Below, in pieces: positions 11,875-20,824 of a stretch of DNA of 42,083 nt. A program made the position numbers and the translations under genes. Numbering within the stretch: position 1 is the first letter of the stretch; every line of letters begins with the position of its first letter. Source of the DNA: an uncultured Duganella sp. Its GTDB lineage: Bacteria > Pseudomonadota > Gammaproteobacteria > Burkholderiales > Burkholderiaceae. The stretch lies in contig CAMLRG010000022.1 of NCBI GenBank assembly GCA_946482335.1, forward strand, positions 1 to 42,083, given 5' to 3'. The notes beneath the pieces are model-generated. The model searched no databases and was not told the origin of the DNA. It was given only the letters and a program-made list of their open reading frames with translations.

Positions 11875-12456
11875 TTATTTGAGTGCACCGAAGGGATCGG
11901 CGTTGGTGGAGGGATTGGGCGCAGTGCGCGGCGCCGGCACCTTGATCGGTGGCGCGGCCTTCCTGGGCTGGCGCGGGGCGCCGGCAACCGGCACCAGCAC
12001 ATCTTCGCCCAGCGTGGTGCGCAGCATGCGCGCCAGTTCCTGCGCTTCGCTGCGCACCGTGCCGCCCAGATTGCTTTGCCGGCTCAAGTCCGCCAGCGAG
12101 CGTATCGACAAACGCAGGCCGCTGACAGCGACGATGCTGAGCGCCTGTTTGTCGCTTGGGTCACGTTGCAGCGCCTCCTGCGCCTGCACGATGGCTTCAC
12201 TGTAGTTGCCGCGGTCGAAGCGCATTTGCGCCATTTGCAGCCATGGCGCCTTATCCGCCGGGTAGCTCGCCGCCGCAGCTTTCAGCGCCGCCTGCGACTT
12301 TTCCGGTTCGCCGGCCGCGGCGGCGCGGTCGGCATCGGCCATCATGCTTTCCAGCGATTGCTGAACGGCCCTCTCGCTGCGTGGCAGCGGAGCTTCTGTG
12401 GCGCAGCCTGCCAGCGTGGCGACGCCTATCAGCGTTGCAATCAATGATTTGCGCAT
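11875..12456 (-). CDS. T6SS-associated TPR-like lipoprotein (unnamed)
   Basis: A 193-residue predicted lipoprotein: signal peptide MRKSLIATLIGVATLAGC with an LAGC lipobox (Cys18). A helical region at about 35-120 has TPR character (WLQMAQMRFDRGNYSEAIVQAQEALQRDPSD), followed by a basic, proline-rich tail. It is the first gene of the minus-strand T6SS operon, 10 nt before tssB. TssJ, the canonical T6SS lipoprotein, is a beta-sandwich of similar length; this helical protein does not look like TssJ, and no TssJ is visible in the window. It may help anchor or organise the apparatus at the outer membrane (inference). I chose ATG 12456 because the lipobox and GGGAGG ribosome site follow from it. Confidence 0.8.
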   Translation of the reverse strand: MRKSLIATLIGVATLAGCATEAPLPRSERAVQQSLESMMADADRAAAAGEPEKSQAALKAAAASYPADKAPWLQMAQMRFDRGNYSEAIVQAQEALQRDPSDKQALSIVAVSGLRLSIRSLADLSRQSNLGGTVRSEAQELARMLRTTLGEDVLVPVAGAPRQPRKAAPPIKVPAPRTAPNPSTNADPFGALK

Positions 12457-12551
12457 CGTTCCCTCCTTCTGCAAAGTGAAGGCCATTATCGAAGCGATGC
12501 GTGCGCTTGCCATTGCGTTGTCTCAAACAGCAGGGACTTGGCTGCCGCGCT

Positions 12552-12584
12552 GTTTGCGACAGCGCAAACGCGCACCGCGTGCGC
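12552..12584. promoter_or_regulatory. Two adjacent inverted repeats in the divergent T6SS promoter region
   Basis: The 163-bp gap between the TPR lipoprotein gene and tssK contains two back-to-back inverted repeats. The first is GTTTGCG-ACAG-CGCAAAC (12552-12569, 7-bp perfect arms). The second is GCGCAC-CGC-GTGCGC (12570-12584, 6-bp arms). Placement between the two divergent T6SS operons makes them candidate operators that could coordinate both. No convincing -35/-10 pair or sigma-54 -24/-12 site was found in the gap. Confidence 0.4.
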
Positions 12585-12619
12585 CCAGCTCTAATGGATA
12601 CTCAACCAAGGAGGCCGGC

Positions 12620-13924
12620 ATGACATACCCCGCGAAAGTCCTCTGGAGCGAAGGCCTGTTCCTGCGGCCGCAGCACTTCCAGCAGCAGGACCGTTACCAC
12701 GAAGCCCGCATGCACGCCGCATTGCTTGCGGCGCAGCCAATGTTATGGGGTGTGCAGCTGGTCGAGTGGGACGCGGCGGCGCTGGCCAACGGCAAGCTGC
12801 GCCTGCTGGCCTTGCGTGCCATTTTCCGCGAAGGCGAAATATTCGACGCGCCAGCCGGCGATCCGCTGCCTCCGGTCATCGAGCTTGACGCGCTGCCGCC
12901 GGAGATGCAGGAAGTGACCTACCATGCCGCGCTGCCGTCGCTGGCATCGGAACGCTTCCAGCAGAGCGAGCACGAAACGGCGGACCTGTTCAGCGAAGCC
13001 TTGCCGGCCGGACTGACCTACTTGCGCAAACAGGTACGGCTGGTGTCGGACATGGAGCCGCGCGGCGCATACGACAGCTTTCCCCTGCTGCGCCTGCGCC
13101 GCGCCGTGTCGGGCAGTTTCGAGCACGATCCCTCGTTCATGCCGCCCACTCTCTCGATCGGCGCCACGGCCCGCCTCAAACTGCTGCTGGACCAGCTGAT
13201 GGATGCCCTGCAGGCCAAGGCGAATGCCCTGCAAGGCCATCTGCGCGAGCCAAGCCGCAACGTGATCGAGTTCCGCGGCAGCGACGTCTCCTCGTTCTGG
13301 CTGCTGCATACCGTGTCCACATCGGCGGCGACGCTGCTGCACCTGTTGCGCCATCCCGCGCTGCATCCGGAACGGCTGTACCAGGCCATGCTTGGCCTGG
13401 CGGGTGGCCTGATGACCTATTCGCGCAAGGTGCACCTGGGCAGCCTGCCGGCCTATGACCATGCCGCACCCGGGCCCGCCTTCCTGCAATTGGACGCGCT
13501 GATCCGCGAATTGCTCGACACCGTGATCTCCGCGCGCTATTTCGCCATCGCGCTGCGCGAGGAAAAGCCTGGCTACCACATCGGCAAGCTCGATTCCGGC
13601 AAGATCGGCGCCGGCGCCACACTCTACCTGGCCATGGCCGCCGCCATGCCGCTGCTGGAACTGGTCGATGCGGTGCCGCTGCGCGTCAAGGCGGGCGCAC
13701 CGGACGACGTGGAGCAGTGCGTGCTGTCGGCCATGCCGGGCGTCAAGCTGGTGCATGCCCCCCAGGTGCCCTCCGCCATCCCGGTGCGTCCCGACACCTG
13801 CTATTTCGCGCTGGAGAACCGCGGCGTGCTGTACGAGCAGATGCTCAAGGCGCAATCGATTTCCATCTACGTGCCCGCAGGGATCAAGGAACTGCGGCTC
13901 GAACTCCTGGTGGTGACAGCATGA
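12620..13924 (+). CDS. tssK: T6SS baseplate protein TssK
   Basis: The 434-residue protein has the near-invariant TssK start (VLWSEGLFLRPQHFQQQDRY, residues 7-26) and a length close to the usual 445. TssK trimers link the baseplate wedges to TssL/TssM at the inner membrane and resemble phage receptor-binding proteins. AAGGAGG eight bases before ATG 12620 fixes the start; a longer in-frame ATG at 12398 would overlap the divergent lipoprotein gene and is rejected. The stop overlaps the tssL start (ATGA at 13921-13924). Confidence 0.95.
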   Translation: MTYPAKVLWSEGLFLRPQHFQQQDRYHEARMHAALLAAQPMLWGVQLVEWDAAALANGKLRLLALRAIFREGEIFDAPAGDPLPPVIELDALPPEMQEVTYHAALPSLASERFQQSEHETADLFSEALPAGLTYLRKQVRLVSDMEPRGAYDSFPLLRLRRAVSGSFEHDPSFMPPTLSIGATARLKLLLDQLMDALQAKANALQGHLREPSRNVIEFRGSDVSSFWLLHTVSTSAATLLHLLRHPALHPERLYQAMLGLAGGLMTYSRKVHLGSLPAYDHAAPGPAFLQLDALIRELLDTVISARYFAIALREEKPGYHIGKLDSGKIGAGATLYLAMAAAMPLLELVDAVPLRVKAGAPDDVEQCVLSAMPGVKLVHAPQVPSAIPVRPDTCYFALENRGVLYEQMLKAQSISIYVPAGIKELRLELLVVTA

Positions 13925-14667
13925 GCCATTTCATCGAACGGCGCGCAGCGCCGCCCCAGCAACGCGCGCCGGCCCTGGTGGACTTGATGCACGAGGGCTT
14001 CCACATGCTTTCCCTGCTGCGCCATGGCAGCGTGCCGCCGGGGGAGGCGGAATTCGCGGCCGCCATCCGCGGCTTCCTCGATACCGTCGGCAGCGAGGCG
14101 CGCGCGCAGCACATTGCCGCGGAAGACATCGAGGCGGCCCAGTACGCATTCTGCGCCGCGCTGGATGAAGCGATCCTGGCGTCGCGCTTCCCGCTGCGCA
14201 GCGCATGGGAACGCAGGCCCTTGCAATTGCTGCTGTTCGGCGACCAGCTCGCCGGCGAGCACTTCTTCGACAAGCTGGAGCAATTGCGCCTGCGCGGCAG
14301 CGAAAGGCTGCAAGCCTTGCAGGTCTTCCATATGTGCCTGCTGCTTGGCTTCAAAGGGCGCTACGCGCTGGACGGCGCCGACCGGCTGGCCTACCTGGCC
14401 GCCCGGCTGGGCGACGAAATCGCCCACCTGCGCGGCAAGGGAAAGGGCTTTGCGCCGCGCGCCGCGCGACCCGATAACGTCGCCCATAAGCTGCAAAGCA
14501 ACGGCCCTTTGTGGATCGCCGGCGCCGTCTTCGGGCTGGCCGCCGCGTCCGCGTTCGGGGCCATGCGCTACTCGCTGGACAGCACCACCGATGCCGCGCT
14601 GGCCGGCTACCAGGATGTCGTCAAGCAGCCGCCGCGCCAGGCCACGCTGCACGTGACCCTGCCTTGA
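13921..14667 (+). CDS. tssL: T6SS membrane-complex protein TssL (DotU family)
   Basis: The 248-residue protein has the DotU/TssL cytoplasmic helical domain (about 15-170) with conserved segments YAFCAALDEAILAS, WERRPLQLLLFGDQLAGEHFF and LLLGFKGRYAL. A single C-terminal transmembrane helix follows at about 197-218, with a short periplasmic tail. There is no fused OmpA/peptidoglycan-binding domain; a separate OmpA gene lies next to it. TssL sits in the inner membrane with TssM and contacts TssK. It is translationally coupled to tssK and ends 6 nt from the convergent OmpA gene. Confidence 0.93.
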   Translation: MSHFIERRAAPPQQRAPALVDLMHEGFHMLSLLRHGSVPPGEAEFAAAIRGFLDTVGSEARAQHIAAEDIEAAQYAFCAALDEAILASRFPLRSAWERRPLQLLLFGDQLAGEHFFDKLEQLRLRGSERLQALQVFHMCLLLGFKGRYALDGADRLAYLAARLGDEIAHLRGKGKGFAPRAARPDNVAHKLQSNGPLWIAGAVFGLAAASAFGAMRYSLDSTTDAALAGYQDVVKQPPRQATLHVTLP

Positions 14668-14673
14668 ACGGCA

Positions 14674-15438
14674 TCAGTCGGCGACGCGGAACTCGATGCG
14701 CCGGTTGCGCGCCCGGCCGTCGGCGCTGGTATTGTCCGCCACCGGCTGGTCCGGCCCGGCGCCGGCAATCGCAATGCTGGCCGCGGCGATACCCTTGCCG
14801 GCCAGGTAGCTGCGCACGGCACCGGCGCGCGCCAGGCTGAGCGACAGGTTGGCTTCGCGCGAGCCGGTATTGTCCGTGTGGCCGATCACTTCCACCTTGC
14901 GTTCGCCGATCTGCATCATCGCCGCCGCCATTTCGTCCAGGATCTGCAGGCCGGAGGGCCGGAGCACGGCTTGTCCGCTTTCAAACTCGATGATGCGGCG
15001 CGCCAGCGCGCCATCGAGCACCTTCTGCGCAGGTGCGTTGACGCGCAAGCCATTGCTGATCGTGTAGCTCGGGTTCAGGCTGTTGGCCAGTGCGCTGGCC
15101 ACCTGCTGGCGCAGCGCTTCGTTGGCGACGTCGCCACGGATCCCGACCCGGTTGCCTTCCACCGCCAACTGGCCCTGCGCCACTTGCTTCAACGGCTCGG
15201 ACAGCAACTTCTGCATATGGCTGCTCCAGTTGGGCGGCGCCACGACATTGCCGACCACCAGTTGGTCCACCACACGCGCGGCGCCGTACAAGGACCGCAA
15301 GCGCTGCACGATGGCCGCCTTGGTCGCCTCGTCCGGCACTGTGCCGGAAACCACCACAGGCAGGCTGCTGCCGGCTGGCGCCACCTGCGCGGCAGCCGCA
15401 GTGCAAATGACACAGGTGATCGCGGCAAGGGGTCGCAT
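14674..15438 (-). CDS. OmpA-family peptidoglycan-binding protein, T6SS associated
   Basis: A 254-residue exported protein. A signal peptide covers about residues 1-18. A middle region (about 25-135) looks like BON-type repeats (VSGTVPDEATKAAIVQRL and VGIRGDVANEALRQQVAS). The C-terminal OmpA domain (about 145-254) has VEVIGHTDNTGS and DGRARNRRIEF, including the residues that bind meso-diaminopimelate in the family. Such proteins anchor the T6SS membrane complex to peptidoglycan when TssL lacks that domain, as here. It follows tagF by 15 nt on the minus strand with a GGGAGA-type ribosome site. A TagN/TagL-like name would fit, but I do not assign one. Confidence 0.88.
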   Translation of the reverse strand: MRPLAAITCVICTAAAAQVAPAGSSLPVVVSGTVPDEATKAAIVQRLRSLYGAARVVDQLVVGNVVAPPNWSSHMQKLLSEPLKQVAQGQLAVEGNRVGIRGDVANEALRQQVASALANSLNPSYTISNGLRVNAPAQKVLDGALARRIIEFESGQAVLRPSGLQILDEMAAAMMQIGERKVEVIGHTDNTGSREANLSLSLARAGAVRSYLAGKGIAAASIAIAGAGPDQPVADNTSADGRARNRRIEFRVAD

Positions 15439-15453
15439 GGTTCCGTCTCCCAG

Positions 15454-16392
15454 TCAGCAAAAGGTTTCTCCGAACAGCCGTATGGCAGCGGGCAATCCAA
15501 GCTGCTCCTGCTCGAGGCAAGCGGCCAGGCGCTGCAAGGCGGGTTCGCCGCCGAGCTCCTGCTCGACCCAGGCGCAGTCGCTGAGGAACACCATGCTTTC
15601 CTGCGCCGTGTCCGGATCGATGACGGCGCGCAGGCTGGCCGGGTTGGCGCCATCCAAGCCCAGGACCAGGGCCGGCTGGCCGCCGGCGCGGGCCAGGAAC
15701 ATGGCCAATTCCAGGTCCTGGCGCGTCAACAGCGGCGCCGCCAAGGTCATCCAGAACGAGGCGACCGCCAGCCGCAATGCCGCGTCGTGCGGCAGGGGCA
15801 AGGCCAGGCAGCGCGACGGCAGCGGCGCGCGCCGGCGCAGCGGCGACAGCAGCAGCCCCAATGCGAGCAGCAGGCGCCGCGCCCGTGCGCTGCCGGACCG
15901 GCCCGGCAGCGACGCTTCCAGGTCGGCCAGGCAGGCGCCGGCCAGGTAGCCGTCCAATTGCGCGCGCCCCGCCGCCAGGTCCGGCAGGCCGCCCGGCGCG
16001 AGGCCTTCGGGCCGCCGCACCTCGGCCGCACCGGCGGCCGCCGCCAGCCCGGCCCAGGCCGGCGCCAGGGCCAGCGGGCTGCACGGCAGGAAGTCGCGCG
16101 GCTGCGCCACCTGGTGCACCCACAGGCAGGCAAACGGGAAGCGCCGCGCCGACTGGTCGCGGCTGGCCAGCAGGTGCCCGGCGACGACCTGGCGCGAACG
16201 CGTCCCGACGAAGGCGAAATCGAGCGGCGCACATGCATCGTAATGTTGCCGCCAGCGCGGATTGGCCGCCAGGCCTTGCATGGCGTTGGCCAGCCATTGG
16301 TCGGTCAGTTCCACCAGCACCTGGTCGCCCGGCGAACGCACGAAGTCGCCGCATTCCGGCAACTTGCCGAAGTAGGCAATGCGGCCCGTCAT
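15454..16392 (-). CDS. tagF: T6SS-associated protein TagF (ImpM/DUF2094 family)
   Basis: The 312-residue product opens with the family signature (MTGRIAYFGKLPECGDFVR) and a DQWLANAMQGL helix typical of TagF/ImpM over about residues 1-150. The remaining half is Ala/Leu-rich and less conserved. In Pseudomonas aeruginosa TagF is a post-translational repressor of T6SS assembly that acts with PppA/Fha signalling. No PpkA, PppA or Fha gene is visible here, so the signalling partner is unknown. The start overlaps the tssM stop (ATGA at 16389-16392). Confidence 0.9.
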   Translation of the reverse strand: MTGRIAYFGKLPECGDFVRSPGDQVLVELTDQWLANAMQGLAANPRWRQHYDACAPLDFAFVGTRSRQVVAGHLLASRDQSARRFPFACLWVHQVAQPRDFLPCSPLALAPAWAGLAAAAGAAEVRRPEGLAPGGLPDLAAGRAQLDGYLAGACLADLEASLPGRSGSARARRLLLALGLLLSPLRRRAPLPSRCLALPLPHDAALRLAVASFWMTLAAPLLTRQDLELAMFLARAGGQPALVLGLDGANPASLRAVIDPDTAQESMVFLSDCAWVEQELGGEPALQRLAACLEQEQLGLPAAIRLFGETFC

Positions 16393-19300
16393 GGCGCGCT
16401 TCCTTTGCCGGCGACCGACTCGGGCAGGCGCATGCCGCGGAAGCCGCCGGCCTCCTGCCCGCCACCGGCCGCGCTGGTGATGCGCAGGTCCACCGTGACG
16501 GCAATGGCGCCATTATTCCAGCGCAGTTCATGCACGCCGCCCTCCTTGCGCGTGCGCGCGGCCGAGTCGATCATCCGGCGCATGCCGGCGGCGCCGCTTT
16601 CGCTGAACAGTTCCACCACCTTGCCGTCGGGCGTGACGCCGCTGATCCGTACCGCGCCGGTGCCTTGCGGTCCCGGATAGACCATATTCGTCCATTGCGG
16701 CACGCCGTTACGAAAGCGCAGCAGCTGGCCATCGATCTCCAGCGAATATTCGGCAAGTCCGGCGGCGCCGTGCGGCAACAGCTGGAACACCGTCTGCGGC
16801 GATGCCGCCACGCCTCCGGCTGACAGGGGCGCCATCCATGCCGGGAAGCGCTGCAAGGTCTGCGGCGCAATGCTGATCCCCATGTCGGCCCAGGTGCGCG
16901 GCGCCAGCACGTCGCCGCGCCGCACCACCAGCGCGCCAAGCGAGCCGGCGACGAACTTGGCGATGGCCCCATCCGGCCCGAACACCTGGCCGATCTCGGC
17001 CTGGCTGGCCTCCGCGCTCCCGCCTGGCGCGAAGGGAAACTTGGCTGCCAGCGTGCGCATGAAGGGCTGGTAGACTTGCGCCTGCCATGTCTTGTTGATT
17101 TCCGCTTCCGTGGGGCCCACCAGGCCCGCAAACGCCTGCATCAGCGGCCTGACCAGCAAAGGACGGATGGTCAGCTTCTGCGCCTCGGTCATGCCCGCCA
17201 TCATCTGCTCCTCCACGTGGCGCACCGCATCGGCCAGCTCGGAGCCGTTGCCTTCCAGCGTCTGCTGCATCAATTGCCGGGCACCGGGACCCGGGTCGCC
17301 CTGGTTACGTATGCCGTTCAGCCGTGCCCGCAAGCGCGACAGGTGCTCGAGATATGTGCGCATCAGGGAGGCATCCTTGTCGCGCGTCGCCAGCAGGCCG
17401 GCCAGCGGCGCAAACTCGCGGCCAAGGGAGCCAGCCTGCGGCAGCGCCGCCGCCACCGCAGCGGTCGCGGGCGCCCGCTCGAACAGGCGCGATTTGATCC
17501 ATTGCGCCAGCCCCGGATCGGCCTGGCGCATGGTGCCGTCCTGCAGGCCCAGGTGGTCCCAGCCCGTTTGCGCGACCACCGTGCTCCACACTTTCAGCAG
17601 CGGCGAGATCGTGGGGTCGCCCAGGCGGTTCATGGCTTCCACCGTACGCGGGAAGTCCGGCATGCCGGCAATTGTCACGCCCTGCAGGAAGGCTTGCCAT
17701 TCCCTGGCATATTCGGCCTTGTAGCTTTCGGTGAGTGCCTTCTGCACCTGTTCCGGACTGCCTTCCAGCGTCAAGTCGTTGCGCTCCGCTGTTTTCAGCA
17801 CCCAGTCGCTCGATTGCAGGGTACTGTTTGCCGCCTCGCTGATCGCCGCGCGCACATAGCCTTCCCAGGCTTCGCGGGTGAACGCCCCGGAGACCGCATG
17901 GCTGCCCAGCACCAGCGCGCGGTCTTGCTCGCCAACGATGCGCGACACCGTCATGGCGGGATAGCGCGTGCTGGCGCGGGCCTTGATCCCGGCGTAGACG
18001 CGTTCGCGCGCCGTCATGCCGCGCACCAGCTGCCGCAAGTGTTCGCGCGCCGCGTCGACCAGTGCCAGCCTGGGCTCGATGCGCGGCCAGGCCGGGTCGT
18101 TGACCTGGGTCAGGTAAAAGGCCAACAAGGATTCGGCGCTGCGCAACAGCTGCTCACGCGGCATCGCCCCGCGGTTGGTTTCCAGCCAGGTGCGCCAATG
18201 GCGCGTCAACTGGTCGCCGAGGTGGCTGGTTTCGGCATGGGATTTATCGGCCAGCATCAGGTAGGCTTTCAAGGCATTGTATGCATCTTCCACCTTGCCG
18301 GGTTCCCGTCCGGACAATTGCGCTTCCAGGCTGCCGGCGACCGGTTTCAGCAGGATCTCCGCCATCCCTTTGAAATATTCGCTGCGCAGCTTTCGCTCCA
18401 GTGTATGGCCCTGGTACAGGCCCAGTCCCAACAGCCATGGGGTTTCGCGGTCCAGCTTATCGAGCTGCTCGATCCGATCCTGCAACAGTTGCAGCGCTTC
18501 CAGGCGCGATTGCAGGTCCGGCCGCTGCGCTTGCAGCCTGACGACCTTGTCCAGGTCCGCCGCCGCATGCGCGACCAGCTGCGCATTGCCGGAGTACGCC
18601 CAGGTCCAGGCGCCCAGCAGCGCGCCCAGCAGGAGCGTCGCGACTGCCAAGCCGCCATTGCGCAACAGCCGCTGCCTGCGGCTGGCGTATTGCGAGACCA
18701 GGTCCTTGTCGGCAAAGATCACGTCGCGGAACAGGCGTGACAGGAAATAGCCGGCCGCCGCGGCGGGGCGCGCGGCACCATCGGCCGGCCGGGCCAGGCC
18801 GAAGCGCTGGGCGACGCGCTGGGATTGCGTGCACAAGGGATGCCCCTCCTGCAACGCGCTGGTGAAGTAGTAGCCCCGGAACACCGGCCGGAACTGGAAA
18901 GGGTTGTCTTCGAACAGCGTCGCGAGGAAGGCCTTCAGCGGGGCACGCAGGGCGGCAAATTCCAGGGGAAAGGTATGCACGCCGGCAGGCACCAGTTCGC
19001 GGCGGCGCTGCGTCATGGTGGCGACGGCCATATCGCGCAGGCCGTCGCACAATTCATCGAAACTCTGTTCGAAGAACGCCAGCATGTCGCGGCAGCCCGC
19101 CTTCTGGCGGAACGGCATCGTTGCGCCCCACGGGCGCTCGCGCTCCGGCGTATCGGCATCGATGAAGAATTCGGCAAATCCCGCCACCAGGTCGGCTTTG
19201 GTGAACATCACGTACACGGGCGCGAAGACTTCCAGCTTTTCGATCAAGTCCTGCACGCGCTGGCGCAGGCTGCGCGCCAGCGCCAGCACGGCCTCGGGAT

Positions 19301-19937
19301 CTTCGCCGCGCAGCTCGGCGATGCTGACGGCGATGATGATGCCGTTGACCGGTGCCCGCGGCCTGTGCTTCTTCAGCAAGCCAAGGAAGCCGTGCCACTC
19401 TTCCCTGTCGGCGGCTTGCACCGCATAACGGCCAGCCGTATCGAGCAGGATGCCTTGCGCCGTGAAGAACCAGTCGCAATGGCGCGTACCGCCGACACCC
19501 TGGATCGCCCTCGGATCCGAAAAGGGGAATTGCAGGCCGGATTGCGTAATGGCGCTGCTCTTGCCCGCCGCCGGGTTGCCGATCACCATATACCAAGGGA
19601 GTTCGTACAGCGCGCGGGCACCGGTGGCGCGGCCAAGGCGCGAATTCCTGATGGTGCCGACGGCTTCCGCCATCGCATTGCGCACCGCTTCGAGGTCGGC
19701 CTCGGCACGCCTTTCGGCAGGCGCCACAGGTTCGGCTTCGCGCCGCCGCGCCAGGTAGCGGCGCGCGCCCCAAACCGCCAGGGCCAGCAGGGCGAGCGCC
19801 GCGACGGCCGCCACCGCCCATACCAGCGCAAGTTGCAGGAGTTCGGCGCCGAGGAAGAACAGGCCCGCCACCAGGGCGAGAGCCAGGACGTTCAAAGTGC
19901 GCCTGTCTGTCAGCAGGTACCAGGTTCGTTGCAGCAT
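16389..19937 (-). CDS. tssM: T6SS inner-membrane core protein TssM (IcmF)
   Basis: A 1182-residue IcmF-family protein. Two transmembrane segments lie at about 14-32 and 36-57. A cytoplasmic NTPase-like domain has Walker A GNPAAGKSS (120-128). A third membrane helix follows near residue 425-445 (LAVATLLLGALLGAWTW), then a large periplasmic domain of about 730 residues ending in the C-terminal beta region. TssM spans the inner membrane and periplasm and links TssL to the outer-membrane part. The intact Walker A suggests nucleotide binding. I chose ATG 19937 (MLQRTWYLLTDRRTL) over an in-frame ATG at 19982 because family members begin here. It lies 70 nt after tagX. Confidence 0.94.
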   Translation of the reverse strand: MLQRTWYLLTDRRTLNVLALALVAGLFFLGAELLQLALVWAVAAVAALALLALAVWGARRYLARRREAEPVAPAERRAEADLEAVRNAMAEAVGTIRNSRLGRATGARALYELPWYMVIGNPAAGKSSAITQSGLQFPFSDPRAIQGVGGTRHCDWFFTAQGILLDTAGRYAVQAADREEWHGFLGLLKKHRPRAPVNGIIIAVSIAELRGEDPEAVLALARSLRQRVQDLIEKLEVFAPVYVMFTKADLVAGFAEFFIDADTPERERPWGATMPFRQKAGCRDMLAFFEQSFDELCDGLRDMAVATMTQRRRELVPAGVHTFPLEFAALRAPLKAFLATLFEDNPFQFRPVFRGYYFTSALQEGHPLCTQSQRVAQRFGLARPADGAARPAAAAGYFLSRLFRDVIFADKDLVSQYASRRQRLLRNGGLAVATLLLGALLGAWTWAYSGNAQLVAHAAADLDKVVRLQAQRPDLQSRLEALQLLQDRIEQLDKLDRETPWLLGLGLYQGHTLERKLRSEYFKGMAEILLKPVAGSLEAQLSGREPGKVEDAYNALKAYLMLADKSHAETSHLGDQLTRHWRTWLETNRGAMPREQLLRSAESLLAFYLTQVNDPAWPRIEPRLALVDAAREHLRQLVRGMTARERVYAGIKARASTRYPAMTVSRIVGEQDRALVLGSHAVSGAFTREAWEGYVRAAISEAANSTLQSSDWVLKTAERNDLTLEGSPEQVQKALTESYKAEYAREWQAFLQGVTIAGMPDFPRTVEAMNRLGDPTISPLLKVWSTVVAQTGWDHLGLQDGTMRQADPGLAQWIKSRLFERAPATAAVAAALPQAGSLGREFAPLAGLLATRDKDASLMRTYLEHLSRLRARLNGIRNQGDPGPGARQLMQQTLEGNGSELADAVRHVEEQMMAGMTEAQKLTIRPLLVRPLMQAFAGLVGPTEAEINKTWQAQVYQPFMRTLAAKFPFAPGGSAEASQAEIGQVFGPDGAIAKFVAGSLGALVVRRGDVLAPRTWADMGISIAPQTLQRFPAWMAPLSAGGVAASPQTVFQLLPHGAAGLAEYSLEIDGQLLRFRNGVPQWTNMVYPGPQGTGAVRISGVTPDGKVVELFSESGAAGMRRMIDSAARTRKEGGVHELRWNNGAIAVTVDLRITSAAGGGQEAGGFRGMRLPESVAGKGSAP

Positions 19938-20007
19938 GATGGGCTGAGAAAAGGTGGGCAGGTTGGCCGATGTTGCCACCAAGCCGGACCACGCCTCTTG
20001 AGCCGCC

Positions 20008-20733
20008 TCAAGCCCTCGTCTCGCGTGAGCGCAATTCGGTATGGCCGAAGTCCATCATGGTCCAGCGGCCGCCCCACACCATGCCGACCGATTCGGCCAC
20101 CTGCCCATACAACTGATAGCCGCGCATGGCCCAGGGATCGCGTTCGCTGATCACCAGCTTGCCTGCGCGGACGAAGGCGCAATCCGCAGCCAGTCCGTAT
20201 TGATGGAAGCTCTGGAAGGCGCGCGCATTGCTGACATGGTTGCCGGCCGCCGCCAGCCGTTCCTGCCGCTCCGGACTGCGGTAACCCTCCAGCAGCGCCA
20301 TCTCGTAACCGTGGCGTTCCCGCATCACGTTGAATACCACCAGCAGCCGCTGCGCGAAGTCCTGGTCCAGGCGCTGCCAATCGCGGTCGGCCTGCGACAG
20401 CATGGGCCGCAACAACTCCACGTCGGCGCTGGCGAAGGCCAGCGGCGGCGGGGGCGGCGGCGGCACCAGCTGCTCGCCGTGCAGCAAAGCGGTAATGAGC
20501 GGGTCGGCACTGCGCTGACCGTCGTCGAACACGGGAAGCATCTGCCGCGGACGCAGCCAACGCACCAGCAAAGGCGGCATGCCTGCCAGGAAGGCGGTGC
20601 CGGCGCCGATCAGCAGCAGGCGGCGCTGGCGCCGGCAGGGCTTGCGCCTGGGTGGAAAGAGCAACAGCCAGCCAGTGGCGCTGGCAGCGACGAAGATGCC
20701 GGCAACGATAAATGGCAACATGGTGCGTTCCAT
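20008..20733 (-). CDS. tagX: TagX-like M15 (VanY-type) peptidoglycan peptidase, membrane anchored
   Basis: About 241 residues: an N-terminal membrane anchor (LPFIVAGIFVAASATGWLLL), then a basic stop-transfer patch, a linker and a C-terminal M15 peptidase domain. The zinc-ligand motif is SFHQYGLAAD (SxHxxGxAxD), with the second histidine region MMDFGHTEL near the C terminus and a WGGRWTMMDFGH block typical of VanY/endolysin-like M15 enzymes. Acinetobacter TagX, encoded in T6SS loci, is an M15-type L,D-endopeptidase thought to open peptidoglycan for T6SS assembly, and the same role fits here. Starts at 20769, 20733 and 20721 are all in frame; none has a decisive ribosome site. Confidence 0.78.
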   Translation of the reverse strand: MERTMLPFIVAGIFVAASATGWLLLFPPRRKPCRRQRRLLLIGAGTAFLAGMPPLLVRWLRPRQMLPVFDDGQRSADPLITALLHGEQLVPPPPPPPLAFASADVELLRPMLSQADRDWQRLDQDFAQRLLVVFNVMRERHGYEMALLEGYRSPERQERLAAAGNHVSNARAFQSFHQYGLAADCAFVRAGKLVISERDPWAMRGYQLYGQVAESVGMVWGGRWTMMDFGHTELRSRETRA

Positions 20734-20824
20734 CAATACGAAAGCGCATGAGGCGCGCGACACTTGCATCCTATGCCGTCCTGCATCCGGATGGGTCGAG
20801 CAAGATCAAGCTTTGGGAGGACTT

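Noticed and set aside
11875..12456. Calling the T6SS lipoprotein TssJ
   Set aside because: The sequence is helical and TPR-like with a proline-rich tail, not the TssJ beta-sandwich.
12457..12619. Sigma-54 promoter in the T6SS divergent gap
   Set aside because: TGGC-like and TTGC-like pieces occur, but the -24/-12 spacing is wrong on both strands.
14878..16680. 600-residue plus-strand open frame across the OmpA, tagF and tssM genes
   Set aside because: It crosses three well-recognised minus-strand genes, has no ribosome site and shows shadow composition.
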